Assembly: GCA_965284435.1 (NCBI GenBank)
Contig: OZ260083.1
Location: forward strand, 3,286,001-3,350,000
Source of the DNA: CAIYZT01 sp947461435
GTDB taxonomy: Bacteria; Pseudomonadota; Alphaproteobacteria; Rhodobacterales; Rhodobacteraceae
Reading direction: 5' to 3'
Length of the DNA stretch: 64,000 nt
The translations under genes were made by a program, and so were the position numbers. Under the pieces are notes generated by a model, which saw only the letters and a list, made by a program, of their open reading frames with translations, was not told the DNA's origin and searched no databases. Positions 1 to 7,850 of this stretch are shown piece after piece (position 1 is the stretch's first letter; each line of letters starts with the position of its first letter).

Positions 1-70
1 TCTGGCTGGCCGACTGGCCTTCGGCCCACATGCGCTTCAGGGTCTCGACCCGTTCGTCGGTCCAGGACAT
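1..70 (-). CDS. gcrA: GcrA cell-cycle regulator, N-terminal fragment (cut by window edge)
   Basis: The minus strand from an ATG at 70 reads MSWTDERVETLKRMWAEGQS, which is the conserved start of the alphaproteobacterial GcrA family (start MSWTDERVExLKxxWxEG). GcrA is a sigma70-associated transcription factor that acts with CcrM methylation of GANTC sites to time cell-cycle genes. Only 23 codons lie inside the window, so completeness cannot be judged. It is divergent from the serine hydrolase at 327, with a 256-bp intergenic gap. The nearby argD-argF pair fits gene order I know from Rhodobacteraceae. Confidence 0.9.
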   Translation of the reverse strand, partial: MSWTDERVETLKRMWAEGQSASQ

Positions 71-326
71 TGTCGTCTCCGCTGGTTTGAGGCCCAAATT
101 TGCCCCTTTTTTCGGGGGCGACGCCGTGCACTACGCAAGTCTATCCCCGGGCAAAGCGGATACAAGGCCAAAGCCGCCTTTGCAAGCGGTCGATGGCCGT
201 TTGCGCGCCAAAGTCTGCAGGCCCCGCGAAAGAGTGCGCTCGATTTGCCCTGAAACCTCTGGCATCGCGACTTGCCGTTTGGCCCCGATGCGCGTTAGGC
301 TTTGCCCTGATCAAAGGACAAAACGC

Positions 327-1466
327 ATGACACAAGCGACGCATTCCCCAAATCCCGATCTTCTTGTCGGGTCAGACGCCCGCCCGCGTTGGAATTCAGC
401 GCCGCATCGACGCCATGGCTTTCACAATCTGCACAGTTTGTCACGATACGTGCAGTCCTTTCGCGCCGCCGCCGTGCTGGATCTGCGCCTGTCGACCGAT
501 CAAGCCATCGCGCAACGCGAAGATGTGGCGCGGCTTTGCGCAAACCCATGGTTTTCCGGCATGGTCGTGGCCGAAGGCAACAAGATCCTGTACGAACGCT
601 ACGCCGCTGATTTCGGTCCCCATCAACCCCATTCCATCATGTCCATTTCCAAGACCGTGATGAACCTGGTCCTCGGAGGGCTTCGCGATTCAGGGTCTTT
701 GGACCTGAACAAGACCGCCGGGCATTACCTGCCTTGGCTCGGTGCCGGATACAGCGCGGCACCTTTGCAAGACATCGCAGACATGAACGTGAACAACGCC
801 TATGACGAAGACTACCTCAACCCCGACGCCATGGTCTTTCACCACGAGGCGGCGACCGGCATGCGGCTCCCATCCGGCCCCGAACAGGATGGCAAGGCCT
901 TTTTGGCCGGAATTGGCCTTGATCCGGGCACCACGACCACCGTCAATCCAACGCGGTTCTGCATGTACCGCAGCGCAAACACCGATGTTCTGGCCGCCGT
1001 CGCCGAAGAGGTGAGCGGCCGACGGATGTCGGATTATCTGGCCGATCTGGCCGATGCTGCCGGGGTTGAAGGCGCCATCCATGCGGCAGGCGACCGCACC
1101 GGTTTTCCGCTGATGAATGGCGGTCTTTGCGTCACGGCGCGCGATCTGGCCCGATATGGCCTTTTGATCGCGCGGCGCGGGGCGGGGGTGAACGGATCGC
1201 AGTTCGGATCTTCCGCTTTCTTGGACGAGACCCTTGGTCGGGGTGTCCCCATGCCGCCGCCGCGCAGCTCTCTGCGGTACTCCAACCAGTTCAACACCTC
1301 GGGCCGGTGGCTCGGTCATGGGGGATATGGCGGTCAGTACATGCTGGCCGACATGACAACAGGCCGTGTGGCCGTCTTCTTGTCTGTGCTCGACACCGAA
1401 GATGGGTATTTCAGCAGCTATTATCCGCCCATCATCCAGATGCTGGCCGAAATCTGCGCCACGTGA
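327..1466 (+). CDS. Serine hydrolase, beta-lactamase/class C penicillin-binding fold
   Basis: A 379-residue protein of the beta-lactamase-related serine hydrolase family (Pfam Beta-lactamase type), which includes esterases and D-aminopeptidases. The S-x-x-K nucleophile motif is visible as SISK at residues 106-109. A Y-R-S stretch in the middle (MYRSANTD) stands where the family has its Tyr motif, and HGGYGG near the end matches the H/KTG box. The reading frame is open back to about position 30, but the ATG at 327 has AAAGGA about 9 bases upstream and starts before the conserved part. No signal peptide is evident. The substrate cannot be told from sequence; a true beta-lactamase is unlikely. 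Confidence 0.8.
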   Translation: MTQATHSPNPDLLVGSDARPRWNSAPHRRHGFHNLHSLSRYVQSFRAAAVLDLRLSTDQAIAQREDVARLCANPWFSGMVVAEGNKILYERYAADFGPHQPHSIMSISKTVMNLVLGGLRDSGSLDLNKTAGHYLPWLGAGYSAAPLQDIADMNVNNAYDEDYLNPDAMVFHHEAATGMRLPSGPEQDGKAFLAGIGLDPGTTTTVNPTRFCMYRSANTDVLAAVAEEVSGRRMSDYLADLADAAGVEGAIHAAGDRTGFPLMNGGLCVTARDLARYGLLIARRGAGVNGSQFGSSAFLDETLGRGVPMPPPRSSLRYSNQFNTSGRWLGHGGYGGQYMLADMTTGRVAVFLSVLDTEDGYFSSYYPPIIQMLAEICAT

Positions 1467-1693
1467 TGGCAAGCCGGGCCAACGCGGGCCAAGGACTTTC
1501 CCCTTCCCCCTTGTGTGCCAGACTGCTAAGATGGCGCGATGACAACCACAGGTTTGCCTTTCCGCCTTCTGCGACGTCGACGCTAACAGCGTCCGCGCGG
1601 AACTGACGTGGCCCTTTGGCCAGACTCCAACTCCCTAGTTGACCTTTCTTGCAGGCTTTGGCACCCCTTTGCCTTCGCAATAGGAACCTCACC

Positions 1694-2869
1694 ATGATCC
1701 CTGTCGTTTTGCCCACCTACAACCGTGCACCGCTGTCCTTTGTAAAGGGCGAAGGCTCTTGGCTGACCACAGACGACGGCAACCGATACCTTGACCTTGG
1801 GGCAGGGATCGCGGTCAACGCCCTTGGCCACGCAAACCCCGATCTGGTCGAAGCCCTGACCCAACAGGCGCAGCAGCTGTGGCACGTGTCAAACCTGTAC
1901 CGCATTCCCCAGCAGGAACGGCTGGCCCTGCAACTGGTGGACAAGACCTTTGCCGATACGGTGTTCTTCACCAACTCGGGGACCGAGGCCTGCGAGCTGG
2001 CCATCAAGATGGCACGCAAATATCATTACGACAAAGGCACCCCCCGCGCCGAGATCATCACCTTTGAAGGCGCGTTTCATGGCAGGTCAACCGCCGCCAT
2101 CGCGGCGTCTGGTGCCGAAAAGATGGTCAAGGGGTTTGGCCCGCTGATGCCGGGGTTCCGGCAGATCGCGTTTGGCGATCACACAGCGCTGCGCGCAGCC
2201 GTTACCGATCAGACCTGCGCGGTCATGATTGAACCCATCCAAGGCGAAGGCGGCATCCGCACCTTGCCCGACGCCTGCCTGAAAGGCCTGCGCGATCTGT
2301 GCGATGAACACGGGGCCTTGCTGATTTTCGACGAGGTGCAATGTGGTATGGGCAGGTCTGGCAAACTCTTTGCTCATGAATGGGCCGGCGTGACGCCCGA
2401 TATCATGATGGTCGCCAAAGGCATTGGCGGCGGCTTTCCTTTGGGGGCCGTCTTGGCCACGGAAGAGGCCGCCAGCGGCATGGTTGCGGGCACCCACGGC
2501 TCCACTTATGGCGGCAACCCTTTGGCCTGCGCCGTGGGCGCAAAGGTTATGGACATCGTCTCGGACGATGGGTTTCTGGCCGCCGTCAACCGCAAGGCCG
2601 CCCTGTTTGCCCAAGGGCTGCAAAGCCTCGTGGCGCGCCACCCCGCCGTCTACGACAGTCTGCGCGGTCAAGGCCTGATCTTGGGGCTCAAATGCAAGAT
2701 GACCAACACCGACATCGTCAAGGCGAACTACGACCAGCATCTGCTGACCGTTCCGGCCGCTGAAAATGTGATCCGGCTTTTGCCCGCGCTCAACATCCCG
2801 GACGCCGACATCGCCGAAGCGCTGGCCCGGCTTGACCGGGCTGCAACTGCGGTGGAACATGGCGCATGA
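1694..2869 (+). CDS. argD: Acetylornithine aminotransferase (class III, PLP)
   Basis: A 391-residue class III aminotransferase. It converts N-acetylglutamate semialdehyde to N-acetylornithine in arginine synthesis and often also acts as succinyldiaminopimelate aminotransferase. Visible features are the PLP phosphate-binding NSGTEA (residues 94-99), the cofactor aspartate in IFDEVQCGMGR (D213) and the Schiff-base lysine in AKGIGGGFPLG (K242). The ATG at 1694 follows AGGAAC; an upstream in-frame start at 1649 adds 15 residues unlike the family. It runs 11 bp into the GNAT gene and is followed by argF, so argD-GNAT-argF is probably one transcript. Confidence 0.95.
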   Translation: MIPVVLPTYNRAPLSFVKGEGSWLTTDDGNRYLDLGAGIAVNALGHANPDLVEALTQQAQQLWHVSNLYRIPQQERLALQLVDKTFADTVFFTNSGTEACELAIKMARKYHYDKGTPRAEIITFEGAFHGRSTAAIAASGAEKMVKGFGPLMPGFRQIAFGDHTALRAAVTDQTCAVMIEPIQGEGGIRTLPDACLKGLRDLCDEHGALLIFDEVQCGMGRSGKLFAHEWAGVTPDIMMVAKGIGGGFPLGAVLATEEAASGMVAGTHGSTYGGNPLACAVGAKVMDIVSDDGFLAAVNRKAALFAQGLQSLVARHPAVYDSLRGQGLILGLKCKMTNTDIVKANYDQHLLTVPAAENVIRLLPALNIPDADIAEALARLDRAATAVEHGA

Positions 2870-3368
2870 CTATACCCTGCGCCCCTTCGTCCGGGACGAT
2901 CGGCCGATGATGGCGCAATGGCTGGCCACAGACCATGCGCGCCAATGGTGGGGCGAGACGCAAGAGCAGCTTGCCCTTGTAACCGCGGATCTGGACGAAC
3001 CACTGATGGACCAAATGATCGCCAGTTGCGACAACAGGCCCTTTGGCTATCTGCAAAGCTATCCGGTCCACCAATGGCCCGCCGGCGCGCCGCATTTCGC
3101 GGATTTCCCGGCCGGCACCATGGGCGTTGATTGTCTGGTGGGCCCGGCGGACATGCTGGGCAAAGGCCACGGCAGCGCCATGCTGGCGCTGTATGCGCGC
3201 CACCTGTTGGGCAAAGGCGCCCCCGAAGTGGTGATCGACCCCGACCCCGACAACGAACGCGCCGTGCGGGCCTACCGACGAGCGGGCTTTCGCGATGTGG
3301 CCCTTCGGCTCGACGGCGACGGCGACATGACCCTTGTCATGCGCTTTGACCCTTTCATTCTGGCGTAA
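2859..3368 (+). CDS. GNAT N-acetyltransferase
   Basis: A 169-residue acetyltransferase of the GNAT fold, closest in layout to the aminoglycoside 6'-N-acetyltransferase/siderophore-acetylase group (N-terminal TLRPF, acetyl-CoA loop around GKGHGSAM, then DPDPDNERAVRAYRRAGF at the end of the fold). It overlaps argD by 11 bp and precedes argF by 55 bp, so it is translationally coupled to arginine genes. The acceptor amine is unknown; position in the operon is the only hint of a link to amino-acid metabolism. An acquired resistance role is not supported, since base composition matches its neighbours. Confidence 0.85.
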   Translation: MAHDYTLRPFVRDDRPMMAQWLATDHARQWWGETQEQLALVTADLDEPLMDQMIASCDNRPFGYLQSYPVHQWPAGAPHFADFPAGTMGVDCLVGPADMLGKGHGSAMLALYARHLLGKGAPEVVIDPDPDNERAVRAYRRAGFRDVALRLDGDGDMTLVMRFDPFILA

Positions 3369-3423
3369 ACATCCCGGAAGTCCGGGGGCCAGCGCCCCAC
3401 GACTTCCCTTTTCAGAGACCGAC

Positions 3424-4350
3424 ATGAATCATTTTCTAGACATCCACCAGACTGCCCCCGCCGATCTGCGGTTTATGATCGATCAGGCCAAAGCCATGAA
3501 AGACGCGCGCCACGGCAAACCAAAGGGCACCCCCGACGAGGTTCAGCCGCTCGCCGGCCGCATGGTTGCCCTGATCTTCGAAAAGCCCTCAACCCGCACG
3601 CGCGTGTCCTTTGATGTGGGCGTGCGCCAGATGGGCGGGCAGACCATGATCTTGTCGGGCAAGGAAATGCAACTGGGCCATGGCGAAAGCATTGCCGACA
3701 CCGCCCGCGTCTTGTCGCGCTATGTCGATCTGATCATGCTGCGCACCTTTGAAGAGGCGACCCTGCACGAGATGGCAGAACATGCCACCGTCCCCGTCAT
3801 CAACGGGCTGACCGACACCTCGCATCCGTGCCAGATCATGGCGGATGTTCTGACCTACGAACAGCACCGCGGTTCCGTGGCGGGGCGAAAATTCGTCTGG
3901 TCGGGCGATGGCAACAATGTGTGCACCTCGTGGCTTCATGCGGCCGGACAGTTCGGCTTTGATCTCACCTTCACTGGGCCCGAAACGCTTGACCCGAACC
4001 CCAAGGCGGTTGAATTCGCCCGCTCAAAAGGATCAAAGATCAACATCACGCGCGACCCGCTGACAGCGGCGGCGGGGGCCGATGCGATTGTCACCGACAC
4101 ATGGGTGTCGATGCACGATCCCGAATCCGCCCGCGAACGGCGGCACAACCAACTGCGCCCCTATCAGGTGAACGCGTCCATGATGGGCGCGGGCAAACCC
4201 GACGCCCTGTTCATGCATTGCCTGCCCGCCCACCGCAACGAAGAGGCGTCGTCCGAGGTGATGGACGGGCCGCAATCGGTGATTTTCGATGAATCGGAAA
4301 ACCGCTTGCATGCGCAAAAGGCGATCTTGCGCTGGTGCTTGGGGGTTTAA
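3424..4350 (+). CDS. argF: Ornithine carbamoyltransferase
   Basis: A 308-residue anabolic ornithine transcarbamylase that makes citrulline from ornithine and carbamoyl phosphate. Diagnostic motifs are all present: STRTR (residues 56-60) binding carbamoyl phosphate, HPCQ (134-137), DTWVSM (225-230) and the ornithine-binding HCLP (265-268). The start at 3424 matches the family N-terminus; an upstream in-frame start would fuse unrelated residues. It is the last gene of the argD-GNAT-argF run, and its carbamoyl phosphate would come from the CarB encoded at 25.7 kb with a CarA encoded elsewhere. Confidence 0.96.
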   Translation: MNHFLDIHQTAPADLRFMIDQAKAMKDARHGKPKGTPDEVQPLAGRMVALIFEKPSTRTRVSFDVGVRQMGGQTMILSGKEMQLGHGESIADTARVLSRYVDLIMLRTFEEATLHEMAEHATVPVINGLTDTSHPCQIMADVLTYEQHRGSVAGRKFVWSGDGNNVCTSWLHAAGQFGFDLTFTGPETLDPNPKAVEFARSKGSKINITRDPLTAAAGADAIVTDTWVSMHDPESARERRHNQLRPYQVNASMMGAGKPDALFMHCLPAHRNEEASSEVMDGPQSVIFDESENRLHAQKAILRWCLGV

Positions 4351-4381
4351 AGCACCCCCAGACCCGCCCTCGCATAGTCGT

Positions 4382-4406
4382 CCCGGCGCCGATGGCTGGC
4401 GCCGGG
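4382..4406. terminator. Hairpin between convergent argF and hemerythrin genes
   Basis: CCCGGCGCC (4382-4390) and GGCGCCGGG (4398-4406) form a perfect 9-bp stem with a 7-nt loop. It lies in the 62-bp gap between two convergent stop codons. There is no T-run on either side, so it would be a weak or Rho-assisted bidirectional terminator. Confidence 0.5.
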
Positions 4407-4412
4407 CATCGC

Positions 4413-4988
4413 CTAGCCGACCCGATGTCTCAAGACCACCGGCAGCACAAGGTCTTCCTCATCGGTCAGATGCCGCAAAAGAATCCGTTCAAACACCGTG
4501 ATATCCGCCAGAAACCGGGCCGCCGCCTCATGCGCCTTGGGGTCTGACGCAGCCCCCAGCACCTCGTTTGCCCCGCGCGCAAAGCGGTCAATCAGGGCGT
4601 GCAGATCATGATGATCGCCGTCCAGCATGTCAAAACCGCGCGCAATACGCGGCTCCAGCCGGGCAAGTTCGGGGAAATACGTTTGATCCTCGATCTGGTG
4701 ATGACCGATCAGATCACCCAAAAAGCCAGAGCCGACCCGTTGCAGCCGCTGGGCATGGTCGCTGCGTGAAATCTTGCGGTCAAGGCGCAATTGAACATCG
4801 CCTGACAGAACGGCAAGGACCTGACGAAAATTCAGGTGCCGATCCAGCCAGAATGCCGCCAAACCGTTGAAATCGCGATGATCGGGCCAACTTTGCCTCG
4901 GATAGTCCGCCAGAATGATGCGAAATTCCTCTGGCAGCCCCCGGCGCGCAGCCAAAGTGACCTCCGATAGGGGTGTTTTCTTGGCCAT
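4413..4988 (-). CDS. Hemerythrin HHE-domain protein
   Basis: A 191-residue protein with the hemerythrin/HHE cation-binding four-helix pattern. Candidate iron ligands are H51, H96/H97 followed by E100-D101, H126/H127, and H173 followed by E177-E178-D179. Such proteins bind a di-iron centre that senses or stores oxygen or nitric oxide. The ATG at 4988 is preferred over the upstream in-frame start at 5069 because conserved sequence begins with MAKKTPLSEV and a GAAAGGG lies just upstream. It is divergent from the DUF1993 gene at 5101. No partner domain is attached. Confidence 0.8.
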   Translation of the reverse strand: MAKKTPLSEVTLAARRGLPEEFRIILADYPRQSWPDHRDFNGLAAFWLDRHLNFRQVLAVLSGDVQLRLDRKISRSDHAQRLQRVGSGFLGDLIGHHQIEDQTYFPELARLEPRIARGFDMLDGDHHDLHALIDRFARGANEVLGAASDPKAHEAAARFLADITVFERILLRHLTDEEDLVLPVVLRHRVG

Positions 4989-5100
4989 CGGTGAAGCCCT
5001 TTCACAAAGTACAAGGTCGATGCAGAACAGATCCGTTTTCCCTTGCAATCCGGTACGAACAACGGCCATCTGACGCCAATTTCAACCCAAAAGGTGCCCC

Positions 5101-5589
5101 ATGCAATCGCCCGTTCCAGCAATGTCCCATTCCCTCACCGCTTTGTCCAACATCCTTGCCAAGGCACAGGCCTTTGAAGACGCAAAGAAAATGAAACCGG
5201 ATGTCATTCCAAACCTGCGCCTGATCGCCGATATGCTGCCGTTCTGGCGCCAGATCACGATTTGCTGCGACCATGCCAAGGGCGCTGCGGCGCGTTTGGG
5301 CGGGCTCGACAATCCGGTCTTCGAAGACAAGGAAGCCACCTTGGCAGACCTGCAAGACCGCATTGCCAAGACCCTCGCCTTTATCGCCACGGTTCCTGAC
5401 AGCGCTTTTGTCGGCGCGGAAGACAAGACCATCACGATCAAAGCCGGTCCGCGCGAAATTACCTTCGTGGGCGCACAATATATGGCCAGCTATGCCGTGC
5501 CGAACTTCTATTTCCACATGTCCGTGGCCCACTGCATCCTGCGTGCCAATGGCGTGGACGTCGGCAAGACTGACTTTTTGGGGGCATGA
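5101..5589 (+). CDS. DUF1993 family protein
   Basis: A 162-residue DUF1993 (PF09351-type) protein; the family has no assigned function and is predicted to be a helical bundle related to DinB-like folds. Visible family traits are the central FWRQITICCDHAKGAAARL segment and the C-terminal PNFYFHMSVAHCILRANGV, ending about 15 residues from the stop. AAAGGTG precedes the ATG at 5101; a second ATG at 5122 is possible. It lies 3 bp before a cysteine hydrolase gene, so the two are probably co-translated. A second DUF1993 gene lies at 19133-19618. Confidence 0.85.
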   Translation: MQSPVPAMSHSLTALSNILAKAQAFEDAKKMKPDVIPNLRLIADMLPFWRQITICCDHAKGAAARLGGLDNPVFEDKEATLADLQDRIAKTLAFIATVPDSAFVGAEDKTITIKAGPREITFVGAQYMASYAVPNFYFHMSVAHCILRANGVDVGKTDFLGA

Positions 5590-5592
5590 TCG

Positions 5593-6150
5593 ATGCGCCG
5601 GGCGTTGATTGTCATCGACGTTCAAGGCGACATGCTGGCCATGCGCGATGCAGGCTACGCTTGGGCCAACCCCAAGGCGCAGACAACGATCGCCGCCGTC
5701 CTTGCGGCGTTTCGCGCCAAGGGATTGCCGGTCATCCATGTGCATCATCACGAATTGGAACCGGGCGCCGCGATGGCGCCCGGATCACCCGGCGCAGCCG
5801 CCCTGCCCTGCGCCCTGCCCACCGAGGATGAGCCTGTGTTCATCAAGACCGGCTCGTCGGCCTTCATCGGGACCGGGCTTGAAGACCACTTGCGCGCAGA
5901 AAATCTGACCGATCTGGTGATCATCGGCGGCGAAGCGAACATGTGTGTTGAAAGCAGCACCCGGATGGCGGCAAACTTGGGCTTTTCGGCCGTGGTGGTT
6001 GAAGATGCCTTGATCAACTTTCAACGCAGCCTGCGCGATGGCACCGTGATGCCCGCCGAAACGGTGCTGGCGATGACCCTCGCCAATCTGAATGGCGGCT
6101 TTGCCCGCATCGTGACCTGCGACGAGGTGGTGCAGGAACTGACCCCATGA
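5593..6150 (+). CDS. Isochorismatase-family cysteine hydrolase (first of a tandem pair)
   Basis: A 185-residue cysteine hydrolase of the isochorismatase superfamily (nicotinamidases, ureidoacrylate and carbamoyl amidases). The catalytic triad D9, K85 and C118 is in place (ALIVIDVQ, FIKTGSSAF, ANMCVESS). It starts 3 bp after the DUF1993 stop and overlaps the next gene by 4 bp (ATGA). The next gene has the same triad at the same residue numbers, so the two arose by tandem duplication. The substrate is unknown; an amide or cyclic imide is likely from the family. Confidence 0.85.
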   Translation: MRRALIVIDVQGDMLAMRDAGYAWANPKAQTTIAAVLAAFRAKGLPVIHVHHHELEPGAAMAPGSPGAAALPCALPTEDEPVFIKTGSSAFIGTGLEDHLRAENLTDLVIIGGEANMCVESSTRMAANLGFSAVVVEDALINFQRSLRDGTVMPAETVLAMTLANLNGGFARIVTCDEVVQELTP

Positions 6151-6698
6151 AAACCGCTCTTTTGATCATCGACATGCAAGAGGGTATGGCCGCGCGCACC
6201 CGTTCCGGCCGAGAGCGGGCCAATCCGCAGGCCGAAGACCATGTTGCGGCCCTTTTGGCGCTGTTTCGCGCCCGCGGTCTGCCCGTCGTTCATGTCCTGC
6301 ATGACGACAAAGATCCGGCAGCCCCCTTTCGCAAAGGCGCCCCCGGCGGCGAGCCGATGGACTGTGCGCGGCCAGTCGGCGACGAACTTGTGTTCTGGAA
6401 ATCAGGATCTTCGGCCTTTTCTGGCACAGGGCTGCACGATTACTTCGTTCAAAACGGGATCGGTCGGCTTGTTCTTGTGGGCGCTGTGGCGGCGTTTTGC
6501 ATCACATCAACAACACGCTGGGCCTCTGATCTTGGGTATTTGGTTGTTCTGCCCGGCGATGCGTTGATCGGGTTCGACATACCGGCGCATGACGGCGGCC
6601 GCATCGATGCAAATACGGTGCTGCGGGTAACCTTGTCGCTTTTGGGCGCCGATTTCGCCCAGTTGGTCCGCGCAGATCAGGTGGCCGGCTTGGTCTGA
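6147..6698 (+). CDS. Isochorismatase-family cysteine hydrolase (second of the pair)
   Basis: A 183-residue paralogue of the preceding protein with triad D9, K85 and C118 (LLIIDMQEG, FWKSGSSAF, AAFCITSTT). The loop before the cysteine differs (GAVAAFC instead of GGEANMC), which suggests a different substrate or loss of the usual cis-peptide geometry. It overlaps the upstream gene by 4 bp and its last 22 bp overlap the convergent MFS gene, an unusually tight tail-to-tail arrangement. The hydrolase/MFS neighbourhood suggests uptake or export of a small amide-like compound, but this is inference only. Confidence 0.85.
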   Translation: MKTALLIIDMQEGMAARTRSGRERANPQAEDHVAALLALFRARGLPVVHVLHDDKDPAAPFRKGAPGGEPMDCARPVGDELVFWKSGSSAFSGTGLHDYFVQNGIGRLVLVGAVAAFCITSTTRWASDLGYLVVLPGDALIGFDIPAHDGGRIDANTVLRVTLSLLGADFAQLVRADQVAGLV

Positions 6699-7837
6699 TT
6701 TTGCGTGCCGCCCAACGCGGGCGTCATCGAAAAACTGATCAGCAACGGCAGCGCGACAGACGCCAGCCCCCAGCGCAGACCGTAACCATCCGCCACAAAA
6801 CCAATCATGACCGGGCCGATCAGAAACCCCAAAAGCGCCATGAAGGTCACAAAGGCAACCGTGGTTTCCACCTTTTGCCCGGCGATCTGCGACGCGGATG
6901 ACACGGCAAGCGGAAACCCGATTGATGCCCCCAGCCCCAAGAACACCAAGGCCAGATAGGCCGTGGCAGGGTGGGGCGACAGGACCAGCAGCAAAAGCGC
7001 AATCAACGCCGTCCCGCCGCACACCTGCGCCGCAAGGCTTCCCCCAAGTCGGGCCCGCAGCGCATCGCCGCGCAGCCGCCCCAAGGTCATGAAACCCGAA
7101 AACACCGTCAGCCCCAGCCCCGCCAGACCCGCGCCCAGCGCGAAGGTATCGCGCAGGTACAGCGCCGCCCAATCCATCATCGCCCCCTCACACAGCGCGA
7201 TGCCAAAAACGAAGACGCCGATCTTGATCACCTCCACAGCGGGCAGCGCAAAGCGGGGCCCGGCGGCATGCGGCGGCGCGGCAGGGCGCGGCAAAAGCCT
7301 CAGCTTGTGATGCAGGCCCCAGATCAACCCCACCGACAGGGGCAGACTGGCCAATGTCAGCCCCGCCGAAGAAAGTTGCGGTGAAATCGCCCATCCCGCC
7401 AATCCCGCGCCCAGAATGCTGCCCGACATCGTGCCAAGGCTCCAAAACCCATGGCACGACGACATGATCATGCGCCCGGTGCCCTTTTCGATCTGGTCGG
7501 CCACAAGGTTCTGGGCAAGTTCGACCAGGGACATGAACACCCCAAGCGCGGCCAAAGCGGCAAAAAGCAGCAGCGCAGAGGGCGCGAAGGGCGGCAGCGC
7601 AAGAACCAGAAGATAGGGCGGAAACAACCAGATCAGGGCCACAGAAGGGCCAAAATATCCCACGATCTTTCCCGCAACACCCAGCGTCAACAAAATTCCG
7701 GTCGGAAGACCCAGCAGGACAAGGGCCAGAACAGACGGCGACAGACCAAGTGCGTCTTTCACCTCCGGAATGCGCGGCAGCCAGGCACCGAAAGCCAGGG
7801 CCTGAAACGCAAAGATACAGCGTATTCGCCAGATCAT
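6677..7837 (-). CDS. MFS transporter (YbjJ-like), second of a tandem pair
   Basis: A 386-residue major facilitator protein with about 12 predicted membrane segments and the helix-2/3 region GLPTGILLTLGVAGKIVGYFG. A conserved MSSCHGFWSLG stretch is shared with the upstream neighbour (MSSSHGFWSLGG), so the two are paralogues. The ATG at 7837 follows GAGG at a normal distance and lies 13 bp after the upstream stop; an in-frame start at 7876 would overlap the neighbour. The substrate is unknown; the YbjJ-like group is poorly characterised. Confidence 0.85.
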   Translation of the reverse strand: MIWRIRCIFAFQALAFGAWLPRIPEVKDALGLSPSVLALVLLGLPTGILLTLGVAGKIVGYFGPSVALIWLFPPYLLVLALPPFAPSALLLFAALAALGVFMSLVELAQNLVADQIEKGTGRMIMSSCHGFWSLGTMSGSILGAGLAGWAISPQLSSAGLTLASLPLSVGLIWGLHHKLRLLPRPAAPPHAAGPRFALPAVEVIKIGVFVFGIALCEGAMMDWAALYLRDTFALGAGLAGLGLTVFSGFMTLGRLRGDALRARLGGSLAAQVCGGTALIALLLLVLSPHPATAYLALVFLGLGASIGFPLAVSSASQIAGQKVETTVAFVTFMALLGFLIGPVMIGFVADGYGLRWGLASVALPLLISFSMTPALGGTQNQTKPAT

Positions 7838-7850
7838 GGGCTGCGCGTCC

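Noticed and set aside
1467..1693. Possible small RNA between the serine hydrolase and argD (GACGCT/AGCGTC stem at 1579-1593)
   Set aside because: Only a 6-bp stem with no T-run and no promoter-like pair; not enough to support a feature.
2859..3368. GNAT gene as an aminoglycoside-resistance determinant
   Set aside because: It sits inside an arginine operon with native composition; the fold alone does not show drug modification.
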